Shown piece after piece: positions 1-7,259 of a stretch of DNA of 38,017 nt. The translations under genes and the position numbers were made by a program. The notes under the pieces were generated by a model that ran no database searches, was not told the DNA's origin, and saw only the letters and a program-made list of their open reading frames with translations. Source of the stretch: Planctomycetota bacterium. GTDB lineage: Bacteria > Planctomycetota > Phycisphaerae > WQYP01. Position 1 is the first letter of the stretch, and every line of letters begins with the position of its first letter. The stretch spans positions 1 through 38,017 of the forward strand of contig JAJYZF010000037.1 of assembly GCA_021800165.1 (NCBI GenBank), written 5' to 3'.

Positions 1-1
1 G

Positions 2-679
2 GTCTGCCGCGACAACCGGGCCGCGGAACTGATGCCTGGCCCATTGCTCTCGGCAGGGCAGGCGATTGAACGGGCGGCCGGAAAATCCCAGGCGTGCGAA
101 GTCGAGACCGCCTGGAGCGACGCCGGCGTGATACCGGGCGATCCAGATTGGGCTGGTGGAAAAGTTTTTATCGACAGGCGCTGCGTGCCGGTACAGGCCG
201 CTCCGCAAATCGTCTTTCAGGCGGTTTGTAAGCTCGGCGGGGGCCATGGCTATTATTCCGGCAACTGGCTCTGGCGCATCCGGGGCTGGCTGGACTGGTG
301 TGGGGGAGGGCCGGGGCTGCGGCGGGCACGGCGTGATCCGTTGCATCTGGCGTATGGCGATGCCCTGGATTTCTGGCGGGTGACCGGCTTTGAGCCGCCA
401 CGGCGCTTAGAGCTTCGAGCCGAGATGAAATTGCCCGGAGAGGCGCTGCTCGAATTTCAAATCGAGCCGGCCCAGCCGTCCCCGGACGCGACATCCGCCT
501 GGCCGCCCATCGCCTGCACGCTGGTGCAAACGGCCAGATTTCGCCCGCGCGGCCTGGCCGGCCTGATGTATTGGTATGCGGTGCGCCCCCTGCACGAATA
601 CGTATTTCGCGGCCTGCTGAACGGCATTCGGCGGGAGGCGGAACATGGGCAAAATTCCGTCCCGCCTGTCCCGCCATAA
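2..679 (+). CDS. DUF2867 domain protein, C-terminal part (5' end outside window)
   Basis: The frame is open to the left edge, so the real start lies upstream and an internal ATG at 32 is not needed. The visible 225 residues match the C-terminal DUF2867 region found behind NAD(P)-binding epimerase domains in SDR-family proteins: the VETAWSDAG segment, the GYYSGNWLWRIRG segment and the closing GLMYWYAVRPLHEYVFRG segment are typical. The Rossmann domain expected in front is not visible. The function is unknown; family members are annotated as NAD-dependent epimerases or dehydratases without proven substrates. The gene converges with the protease gene on the other strand. Family assignment is good, function is not. 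Confidence 0.75.
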   Translation, partial: VCRDNRAAELMPGPLLSAGQAIERAAGKSQACEVETAWSDAGVIPGDPDWAGGKVFIDRRCVPVQAAPQIVFQAVCKLGGGHGYYSGNWLWRIRGWLDWCGGGPGLRRARRDPLHLAYGDALDFWRVTGFEPPRRLELRAEMKLPGEALLEFQIEPAQPSPDATSAWPPIACTLVQTARFRPRGLAGLMYWYAVRPLHEYVFRGLLNGIRREAEHGQNSVPPVPP

Positions 680-683
680 AAAG

Positions 684-761
684 CCCCCCGAAAGGCCTGT
701 AGGCGATCCGGGGGACAAGGGAGCATTAAGGAGTTTTACCGTAGCGGGCTTTATTCCCCGC
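684..761. terminator. Possible hairpins between convergent genes
   Basis: The space between the two convergent genes holds a C5/G5 pairing around 684-716 enclosing a small GCC-TGTA-GGC hairpin, and a GCGGG/CCCGC hairpin at 744-761. Neither has a clean U-tract, so a terminator role is only plausible from position. Confidence 0.3.
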
Positions 762-763
762 GT

Positions 764-2356
764 TTAATGGCTCTTTTGTACAAAGACAAAACGTTCCACG
801 CCGTTGGGACTCCGCAGCGAGAGGCGAATACCTTTGGTCAAATTGACCTGATGCAACGCCTTGACAAACTCCGCCGGCGAATTCACGCGGTGGCCTTGCA
901 CGCTCAAAATGACATCACCGGGACGAATGCCCACGCTGGCGGCGACCCCGTTGGGATTCACCGTTTTAATGAGTACGCCATGCGGCGCGGCCATGTGATA
1001 GCTGCGGGCCAAGTTATGCGTTACCGCGGTTACCGCGATGCCCAGACTGCCGGAATGGGCGGTTTGGCCGGGCATATTTCCGCCACCCATTTCCACCTGG
1101 GCGAGCGTGGCGGGCTGGGTGCCGACCGCGAAGGTAAGACTGAGTTTTTTGCCGTTGCGAAACAAACCCAACGTGACCTTTTTGCCGGGATGGGTCATGG
1201 CCACGTCATCACGCAGTTGGTTCATGGAGCGAATTTTTTTACCGTCAAAGGCAATAATGATGTCGCCGCGGCGTAAACCGGCCCGGGCTGCTGGTGTGGA
1301 TGGATCCACCTGTTCCACCAGCACGCCGTGGTGCCCCTTGTAGCCGAAGGTCTCGGCCACTTTATGAATCTGCTCGTGGCGCACATCGGCGATGCTGACG
1401 CCCAGATAACCGCGCACCACTTTGCCGTGCTTGATGAGTTGCCCGGCGATGTATTTGACCTCGTTGGAGGGAATGGCAAAACCAATGCCGTTGAAGGAAC
1501 CGGTATTGGTGGCGATGGCGCAATTGATGCCGATCACATGCCCCTTCATATTTACCAGCGGCCCACCGGAATTGCCGGGGTTGATGGCCGCATCGGTCTG
1601 AATGTAATCCTGATACGTCAGGCCCTGAAGTTGCGGATCGTGATCACCGATGATGTCGAGATTTTTGCGGCCCTTGGCGGAGATAATGCCCTGGGTCATG
1701 GTGTGTTTGAAACCAAAAGGCGAACCAAACGCCAGTACCCAGTCACCCACCTTCATATCGTGGGAGTTGCCAAACGACGCATACGTAAGATCGGGGGCAT
1801 GGATTTTCACCACGGCCAGATCGGTCTTGGGATCCGTACCGACCACAGTGGCCTTGTAGACCCGGCCATTGGCCAGCGTCACCTTGATGGACTGAGCACC
1901 CGCCACCACATGGTTGTTGGTGACAATATATCCCTTGGGGCTGATGATCAGCCCGCTGCCGGTGCCGTAGATCTTTTCCGCGGGTGTGGATTGGCCCGGG
2001 TGCGGAATTAAGGGAAACGCGCCCGGCGGAAGCATTTTCTGCAGGCCCGGCGGCAGATTCAGCGGGCCAATGCCATTTTGCATAGGGCCTTGAATGGTTT
2101 TAATGATATTGATATTGACCACCGCATTTTTAATCGAATGATGCACGGCCTGAAATGCTTCCGACAGGCTTTCGGCGCTGCTGACTAAACTCGGATCGAT
2201 GGGTGCGGTGGGATGGCCACCCATTGCGGCATTGGCAGTGGCCGTCCACAAACCCCACCCCTGGGGGCGAATGCCAGCCAAAATCGAGCCGACGGCCAAG
2301 GCCGCCGCAGCGCTAACCGCCAGAATCAAATGACTTTTTTTGGTTGGGTTGGGCAT
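764..2356 (-). CDS. HtrA/DegP-family serine protease with two PDZ domains
   Basis: This is a periplasmic or cell-envelope quality-control protease of the Do/DegP family, 530 residues. An N-terminal hydrophobic segment (about 10-28) is a signal peptide or membrane anchor. The trypsin-like domain shows the full catalytic triad: His149 in TNNHVVAG, Asp179 in KTDLAVVKI and Ser263 in NPGNSGGPLV. PDZ1 covers about 315-410 and PDZ2 about 438-528. The start at 2356 was chosen because a GGAG lies six bases before it; an upstream in-frame extension of 51 codons is arginine-rich and unlike a leader. It follows panB on the same strand after 198 bases that contain a TATAAT, so it may have its own promoter. 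Which of DegP, DegQ or DegS it corresponds to cannot be told; two PDZ domains argue against DegS. Confidence 0.93.
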   Translation of the reverse strand: MPNPTKKSHLILAVSAAAALAVGSILAGIRPQGWGLWTATANAAMGGHPTAPIDPSLVSSAESLSEAFQAVHHSIKNAVVNINIIKTIQGPMQNGIGPLNLPPGLQKMLPPGAFPLIPHPGQSTPAEKIYGTGSGLIISPKGYIVTNNHVVAGAQSIKVTLANGRVYKATVVGTDPKTDLAVVKIHAPDLTYASFGNSHDMKVGDWVLAFGSPFGFKHTMTQGIISAKGRKNLDIIGDHDPQLQGLTYQDYIQTDAAINPGNSGGPLVNMKGHVIGINCAIATNTGSFNGIGFAIPSNEVKYIAGQLIKHGKVVRGYLGVSIADVRHEQIHKVAETFGYKGHHGVLVEQVDPSTPAARAGLRRGDIIIAFDGKKIRSMNQLRDDVAMTHPGKKVTLGLFRNGKKLSLTFAVGTQPATLAQVEMGGGNMPGQTAHSGSLGIAVTAVTHNLARSYHMAAPHGVLIKTVNPNGVAASVGIRPGDVILSVQGHRVNSPAEFVKALHQVNLTKGIRLSLRSPNGVERFVFVQKSH

Positions 2357-2401
2357 AACAATCTCCATTTTTAAGGGCCGATGGTGGTTTAAATACACCA
2401 A

Positions 2402-2428
2402 ATTATAAGCCAGCCCGGCCGACCGGGC
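2402..2428 (-). promoter_or_regulatory. Possible promoter of the HtrA gene
   Basis: On the minus strand a perfect TATAAT lies at 2407-2402, about 46 bases before the protease start. No good -35 box is seen; instead a GCCCGG-CCGA-CCGGGC hairpin (2413-2428) occupies that position, which could be an operator or the end of the panB transcript. Confidence 0.4.
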
Positions 2429-2553
2429 CGGGTTGGGCCACGGCACACGCCGTCGGGCTACCCTATCTAGTTGCCGTGCGCCCGAAAGTCTTTCACCCGG
2501 CCCGAACATGCGTACACGGCTGGCGGTTGCCGGTCTGGCATGGCCGGCGATTT

Positions 2554-3411
2554 TTACCCTTTCATCATATACCCATGCCGGGGCAGAGGGTATTGCCGGG
2601 TTTTCACCGCGGTCACATAACGTTCCACCGCCTGCGAGATCACGGAGGGCACATCGGCCATTTTATCGACAAAGCGCGGCGGGTTATCGGTAAAGCCCAA
2701 TAAATCGTGGAGCACCACCACATGGCCATGGCAGGATGGCCCGGCTCCGCAGCCCAGCACCGGACAATCCGTGCCCGCCACCACCCGACTGCTGACTGCG
2801 TCCGGCACGGCCTCCAGCAGCAGTAAATCCGCACCAGCCCGCCACAACGCCGTGGCATCATCGACAATTTTGTCGGCATCTGAGGCGGACCGGCCCTGGG
2901 CTTTGTAACCTCCATGCTGCGCGGCCCGCTGCGGCAACAGCCCCAGATGGACACAGGTGGGAATTCCCGCCGCCCGCAAGGCGGCGATGATCGGCGCGTG
3001 GCGGCCATCACATTCAAGCTTCACCGCGTCCGCCTGGCCCAGGGTCAGCAGGCGCGCCGCATTGGCCACGGCGGTATCCGGCGTGGCATAGCTGGCAAAG
3101 GGCATATCCGCCAGCACCAGGGTATCGGGGGCGCCGCGCCGCACCGCGCGGGTGATGGTAAGCATAAAATCCATGGTGGCGTGAATGGTGGAATTTTCGC
3201 CTAAAACCGTCATCGCCGCCGAATCGCCGACCAGCAAGATATGGATGCCGGTCCCGGCTAAGACGCGGGCCATGGAATAATCGTAACAGGTAAGCATGGT
3301 GATCGGCTCGGACCGCTGGCGCATCTGGCGCAGGGTTTCCAAGGTGATACGCCGCGGCGATGGGGCCAGAGTCGGTTGAGCCGGGCCGGAATGGGGCTTT
3401 GGTGATGTCAT
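2554..3411 (-). CDS. panB: 3-methyl-2-oxobutanoate hydroxymethyltransferase
   Basis: This enzyme adds a hydroxymethyl group from methylene-tetrahydrofolate to alpha-ketoisovalerate, giving ketopantoate, the first committed step of pantothenate and coenzyme A synthesis. The 285-residue length suits the family. Recognisable blocks are TMLTCYDYSMARVL, LLVGDSAAM (metal-binding Asp), VLADMPFASY, HLGLLPQRAAQHGGYKAQGR and CGAGPSCHGHVVVLHDLLG. The start at 3411 has GAGG five bases upstream; a 12-codon longer version lacks this. It sits 50 bases behind uppS and belongs to the apparent purA-uppS-panB operon. Compared with better-known enzymes, GHLGLTPQ is CVHLGLLPQ and IGIGAG is LGCGAG, which are modest changes. 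Confidence 0.93.
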   Translation of the reverse strand: MTSPKPHSGPAQPTLAPSPRRITLETLRQMRQRSEPITMLTCYDYSMARVLAGTGIHILLVGDSAAMTVLGENSTIHATMDFMLTITRAVRRGAPDTLVLADMPFASYATPDTAVANAARLLTLGQADAVKLECDGRHAPIIAALRAAGIPTCVHLGLLPQRAAQHGGYKAQGRSASDADKIVDDATALWRAGADLLLLEAVPDAVSSRVVAGTDCPVLGCGAGPSCHGHVVVLHDLLGFTDNPPRFVDKMADVPSVISQAVERYVTAVKTRQYPLPRHGYMMKG

Positions 3412-3461
3412 TGAAACCTCGCTTTGTGCTGATGGCCGCCGATGCACCCTTGGGGTTCGCG

Positions 3462-4232
3462 TCAGACGTTTTCGTCGGAGGTGCCACCGAAGCGCCGTTC
3501 CCGGGAGGCATAACTGGCCAGAGCCTTATCAAATTCGGCCTCGGTAAATTCCGGCCATAAAACATCGGTCACGTAGAGCTCCGCATAGCTGATCTGCCAT
3601 AAAAGGTAATTGCTCACCCGCATTTCGCCGGCGGTGCGAATGAGCAAATCCGGATCGGGCATGCCGGCGGTATACAGATGATCGGCCACCATGGCCTCAT
3701 CAATTTGTTGCGGATCCACGAGACCGGCGTGGACCTTGGCGGCGATGGCGCGTACCGCGTCGACAATTTCCGTCCGCGAACCATAATTCACCGCCAGACA
3801 CAGGGTCATGCCGGTATTTTTTTCCAGGGCGGCGATGGTGCGGTCAATTTCCCGGCAAACGGCCAGGGGCAGGCCGTCGCGGCGGCCGATTTGGGTGAAG
3901 CGGATATTATTTTCCATCATCACCGGGCGCTGGCTGACCAGATATTCCTGGTAAAGCTGCATCAATTGGTTGACCTCCGCGGCGGGGCGTTTCCAGTTTT
4001 CAATGGAAAAACTGTAGAGCGTTAATTGCTGCAAGTGTAGCCGGGCGGCATGTTCCACCGTGGTGCGGGCCGTTTTGGCCCCGGCCCGATGGCCCATGGG
4101 TCGCGGCAAACCGCGGCTGGTCGCCCAGCGCCCGTTACCATCCATGATAATGGCCACATGCCGGGGCATGGGCATGGCTCCGCCGGAAGCGGACGGGCCG
4201 GATATGGTTTTCACATCAATGGGCATGGTCAT
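3462..4232 (-). CDS. uppS: Isoprenyl transferase (cis-prenyl, UppS family)
   Basis: This is a cis-prenyltransferase that condenses farnesyl diphosphate with isopentenyl diphosphate units to make undecaprenyl diphosphate, the lipid carrier for cell-envelope sugar polymers. All family blocks are present in 256 residues: HVAIIMDGNGRWA with the metal-binding Asp31, GHRAGAK, LYSFSIENWKRP, NYGSRTEIVDA and the closing PDPDLLIRTAGE...SNYLLWQISYAELY region. It lies between purA (49 bases upstream) and panB (50 bases downstream), all on the minus strand, so co-transcription is likely. An alternative start two codons in, at 4226, has an AGGT at slightly better spacing. Confidence 0.95.
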   Translation of the reverse strand: MTMPIDVKTISGPSASGGAMPMPRHVAIIMDGNGRWATSRGLPRPMGHRAGAKTARTTVEHAARLHLQQLTLYSFSIENWKRPAAEVNQLMQLYQEYLVSQRPVMMENNIRFTQIGRRDGLPLAVCREIDRTIAALEKNTGMTLCLAVNYGSRTEIVDAVRAIAAKVHAGLVDPQQIDEAMVADHLYTAGMPDPDLLIRTAGEMRVSNYLLWQISYAELYVTDVLWPEFTEAEFDKALASYASRERRFGGTSDENV

Positions 4233-4281
4233 ACCTGTGCATTGGTAGGGTCGGTGAAGCCAAGCGCTTGCAACCCGGAGG

Positions 4282-5586
4282 TTAAACCAGCAGGGTTTGT
4301 TGCCGGTCGGGGCCTACACTCACGAGCTTCAGCGGCACGCCTACATATTCTGATATACGTTCAAGATACCGGCGGGCGCTGGTCGGCAGGGCGGATAGCT
4401 CGCCCACGTGGTCCAGCGGCTCATGCCAGCCGGGCAATTCCTCATACACCGGCTCCACGTCGGCCAGCCCCTGGGCATCCGGGTCGAAGCCTGACAATAT
4501 TTGGCCGCCGACTTTATAACCCACGCATAGGTTCAGACGTTCAAAGGTGGAAAGCACATCCAAAAGGGTGATGCACAGGCCGGTAGCGCCCGCCAGCCGG
4601 GCGGCATAGCGTACGGCCACCAGGTCGATCCAGCCGCAGCGGCGCGGTCGCCCCGTGGTGGTACCGAATTCATGGCCGCGTTGCCGAATTTTTTCGCCGG
4701 TGGCGTTGTCCTGTTCGGTGGGAAACGGGCCGGCTCCTACCCGTGAACTATACGCCTTCACCACTCCCAGCACGGATTTGACCGCCGATCCGGGTACGCC
4801 GGTTCCCGCGGACAAGCCGGTGCCGCAGTTGCTGCTGGTGACATAGGGAAAGGTGCCATGATCCAGGTCCAACAATACCGCATTCGCCCCTTCAAAAAGC
4901 AGGCGTTTTCCCGCCGCCAAAGCCTCGTGGAGCATGTGCACACTGTTGCATACGTAGGGCTTGAGTTGCTGGCCGCAGCTCCGGTACTGTTCAAAAATCG
5001 GTTCCCAGTCCAGCGGGGCTGCGGCATAGAGGCCCGCCAGCAGGCGGTTTTTTTCCGCGGTGATCCGCTGGAGTTTTTCGCGCAGGCGATCTTCCGCAAT
5101 CAGATCGGCCATGCGGATGGCATTGCCGCGGCCGGCCTTGTCGGCGTAACATGGACCGATGCCGCGGGCCGTGGTGCCGATTTTCTTTCCGGCCAGTTGT
5201 TCTTCGGAAAGCTGATCCTGCAATTTGTGATAGGGCAGAACCACATGGGCGGCGGAAGAAATTCGGAAATTTGCCCCCAGTTCGATGCCGCCACTCATCA
5301 AATCATCCATTTCCCGCAGCAGTTGAATGGGGTCGATAACGACCCCGTTGGCCAACATGCAAACACATTCGGGACGCAAGACTCCGCTGGGAAGCAGATG
5401 AAAGGCATATTTTTTTTCGCCCACCTTGACCGAATGGCCGGCGTTGCTGCCGCCGTTCCAGCGAATGACATAATCAAAGCGTTGGGTGAGTAAATCAACA
5501 ATTTTTCCTTTGCCTTCATCACCCCACTGCAACCCCACTACCGAGGTATTTCCCAATTCTCCCAAACGCGATAAATCCGGCTGCAT
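4282..5586 (-). CDS. purA: Adenylosuccinate synthase
   Basis: This enzyme joins IMP and aspartate with GTP hydrolysis to make adenylosuccinate on the route to AMP. The 434-residue protein carries the nucleotide loop VVGLQWGDEGKGKIVDLLT near residue 16, WNGGSNAGHSV, GTTARGIGPCYADKAGR, AYSSRVGAGPFPTE and TTTGRPRRCGWID. The start at 5586 has AAAGG six bases upstream. The sequence reads EGANAVLLDLDHGTFPYVTSS followed by NC, where most bacterial enzymes have EGAQGTLLD; the EGANA form is typical of eukaryotic enzymes, so this is a lineage variant and not a lost active-site residue. It heads a likely operon with uppS and panB. Confidence 0.95.
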   Translation of the reverse strand: MQPDLSRLGELGNTSVVGLQWGDEGKGKIVDLLTQRFDYVIRWNGGSNAGHSVKVGEKKYAFHLLPSGVLRPECVCMLANGVVIDPIQLLREMDDLMSGGIELGANFRISSAAHVVLPYHKLQDQLSEEQLAGKKIGTTARGIGPCYADKAGRGNAIRMADLIAEDRLREKLQRITAEKNRLLAGLYAAAPLDWEPIFEQYRSCGQQLKPYVCNSVHMLHEALAAGKRLLFEGANAVLLDLDHGTFPYVTSSNCGTGLSAGTGVPGSAVKSVLGVVKAYSSRVGAGPFPTEQDNATGEKIRQRGHEFGTTTGRPRRCGWIDLVAVRYAARLAGATGLCITLLDVLSTFERLNLCVGYKVGGQILSGFDPDAQGLADVEPVYEELPGWHEPLDHVGELSALPTSARRYLERISEYVGVPLKLVSVGPDRQQTLLV

Positions 5587-5753
5587 AACTGGCCTTTTGT
5601 TGTTGAACCCGTTGAAACTCCACAAGAACTTCGAGGATACCGTTTTGCGGCCAGGCTTGCAACATTGGCGCGGGCAGGGCGAGCCGGCGCTGGGGGCTGG
5701 GGTGAGCGGGCAAGATTGTCAAGATCGACAAGATCAGCACGTTTTTTTTGGTA

Positions 5754-5780
5754 AGGAGTTAGGAGTTAGGAGTTAGGAGA
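5754..5780 (+). repeat. AGGAGTT heptamer tandem repeat
   Basis: Three perfect AGGAGTT units and a partial fourth stand in tandem, with further dispersed AGGAGTT and GGAGCTAGGAGTT words to about 5864. It looks like replication-slippage DNA. Because it resembles repeated Shine-Dalgarno sequences it should not be read as a ribosome site: no start codon follows. Confidence 0.8.
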
Positions 5781-5937
5781 CAGGAGACGGGCGCGGGCTG
5801 CGGCCCGCGAGACGGGAGACGGCGGCTGTGGCCGCAGGAGTTAGGAGTTGGGAGCTAGGAGTTAAAGGCGGCTGCGGCCGCGGGGTGTTCACCGCAGGGG
5901 ACGCAGAGGACCGCAGAGCGGGGGCGCGGGGACGGGC

Positions 5938-6052
5938 AAGATGGCCAAGGTGGCCAAGTTTTTGGGGCCGGCCATCTTGGACAGGTTGAAAAATGGGCAG
6001 TTTTGTTGGGGTTTTGGGGTAAGATGGCCAAGATGGCCAAAGTGGCCAAACA
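5938..6052 (+). repeat. AAGATGGCC-type tandem repeat
   Basis: Units of the form AAGATGGCC and AAGGTGGCC occur in two runs, at 5938-5958 and 6022-6050, with a related CAAGATTGTCAAGATCGAC run near 5711. Nine-base periodicity is clear. No protein reads through it convincingly. Confidence 0.65.
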
Positions 6053-6347
6053 TTTTTAATTTTCCGGGTTAGTGGTCGGTTTTGTGGTTGTTGTAGGCGC
6101 AGGATGGGCATGGGTCGAATTCCTTATTTTGGTGTGGTGCACGCCCGTGGCTTCGACGGGGCCGTTGCGGCGGGGTACGTATTTACTTGTCAGTGATCGC
6201 GAGCGGTTTGGGGCCTGCGGTCAGGCGGAACGAGGCTCGGCTGCGCTGGGCAGTAAGCTTTCCATCGGGAGTTCCGTTGATGGGTGATAGGCGGGGTATG
6301 GGGGAGGGTAATGGCGCGGGCTGCGGCGAGCCGGCGGGCCGTCGAGC

Positions 6348-6377
6348 TTGACAGATTCTCGGCGGCATCCTTATGCT
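6348..6377 (+). promoter_or_regulatory. Promoter of the zinc-ribbon gene
   Basis: A perfect TTGACA at 6348-6353 is followed after 18 bases by TATGCT at 6372-6377, which would start transcription near 6384 and give a leader of about 37 bases before the start codon at 6421. Confidence 0.6.
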
Positions 6378-6420
6378 CTTTATGCCGACGCTCTGTGCTT
6401 CTTTAAGATCAGGAGATGCC

Positions 6421-6846
6421 ATGCAGTGCCCGATGTGTCACCAAAATCTTCAAGGCGTCGACTATCAGGGAGTCCACATTGAAACCTGTCCGGGCTGCGG
6501 CGGAGATTGGTTGGCAGCCGGGGAACTGGACAATATTGTCACCGCCCGCCAGACCCGCTTCACCGAAGAGGAATGTTTGGCGGTGGCCAAGGCCGCCACA
6601 ATCACCGGCGTTATCCCCCCCGCATCCGACCGCCATCTCACCTGCCCACAGTGCGGCGGCACCACCGAGCCGATAAACTATGGCGATGATTCCGGGCTGA
6701 TCATCGACAAATGCCCAAACTGTAAAGGCATCTGGGTACCACGCGGCGAACTCGATAAAATCGATGAACTGGTCCATGGCTGGGATGATGAGCTGCCTGC
6801 GGATCTGGCCAAATACGGCCCAAAATTGCGGCAGATCTTGGCCTAG
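6421..6846 (+). CDS. Tandem zf-TFIIB zinc-ribbon protein, possibly cut short by an amber codon
   Basis: The product has two zf-TFIIB zinc ribbons: Cys3, Cys6, Cys23 and Cys26 in the first, and Cys75, Cys78, Cys98 and Cys101 in the second. Each is followed by the family's GELD motif (AAGELDNI and PRGELDKI). Family function is unknown; metal binding is probable. The start at 6421 has AGGAG just upstream; an earlier in-frame ATG at 6373 lies inside the promoter. The 141-residue frame ends at a TAG (6844-6846), but the same frame continues for 28 more sense codons to TGA at 6931, ending in SHVRLINSIINGILDLLGD, which looks like a genuine amphipathic protein end. This is either a recent nonsense mutation, a sequencing error or readthrough. 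Confidence 0.85.
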   Translation: MQCPMCHQNLQGVDYQGVHIETCPGCGGDWLAAGELDNIVTARQTRFTEEECLAVAKAATITGVIPPASDRHLTCPQCGGTTEPINYGDDSGLIIDKCPNCKGIWVPRGELDKIDELVHGWDDELPADLAKYGPKLRQILA

Positions 6847-6933
6847 GAAGATCAGGACGAAACCGTGTCTCTCTCTCATGTCCGTCTGATCAACAGCATC
6901 ATCAACGGCATCTTGGATTTGCTCGGCGATTGA
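6847..6933 (+). pseudogene. In-frame continuation of the zinc-ribbon gene past TAG
   Basis: Twenty-eight sense codons follow the TAG in frame and end at TGA. Their translation is acidic and then amphipathic (EDQDETVSLSHVRLINS and so on), unlike random GC-rich DNA. It is read here as the original C-terminal tail. Confidence 0.5.
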
Positions 6934-7203
6934 GGCCTGCACCGCACAGCAAGGCCACGCTTATCTATTTCGTTGACGGCCTGGCCGTGCTGCTGTGAAC
7001 CACAAGACCGTCAAAATACGTACGCCGACAGCGGCAGTGCCGGCCCACATCTGACCCGCCACGGTTTCCGTGGCGGACCGGCCCGGCGGCGCAGGGGGCG
7101 AATTCACCAGGCCCATCCAGGGTTGCCGAGTTCGCCAGTGAAACGGAATCTGCCCAAGGGGTACCGGTGCAGAAAAAATCCAATCCCTATATTTTACCGC
7201 GCC
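6934..7203. other. Gene-free stretch with a perfect hairpin
   Basis: No gene is seen. The main structure is a perfect nine-base stem with a three-base loop at 7056-7076 (CCGCCACGG-TTT-CCGTGGCGG). It has no U-tract, so it could be a rho-assisted end of the zinc-ribbon transcript or a dispersed palindrome. Confidence 0.6.
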
Positions 7204-7209
7204 TATAAT
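7204..7209 (+). promoter_or_regulatory. Possible -10 box of the PEP-CTERM gene
   Basis: A perfect TATAAT lies 51 bases before the start codon. The -35 region (CAATCC at 17 bases) is poor, so the call rests on the -10 box and position only. Confidence 0.4.
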
Positions 7210-7259
7210 ATGGTAAGGAGTTTTTGCGTCGGGGTCTTGGAGCATAGCAGGGGTGAGGT

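Larger units (their letters stand above)
5587..6347. other. Intergenic region rich in short tandem repeats, no gene seen
   Basis: About 760 bases without a convincing gene separate the divergent purA and zinc-ribbon genes. The part from 5701 to 6060 is a mosaic of simple repeats described separately, together with GGGAGACGG words that recur near the tRNA at 9980 and 10190. The open frames here have no codon or protein character. Confidence 0.7.

Noticed and set aside
1328..2011. 227-codon frame on the plus strand within the HtrA gene
   Set aside because: It is the antisense shadow of a protease gene with an intact catalytic triad; its translation is His/Gly/Asp-rich without family resemblance.
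5754..5864. Multiple Shine-Dalgarno-like AGGAG words
   Set aside because: They form a simple heptamer tandem repeat without start codons at a suitable distance.
6409..6942. 177-codon minus-strand frame opposite the zinc-ribbon gene
   Set aside because: It is an antisense shadow. It stays open through the amber codon only because the plus-strand tail was coding too.
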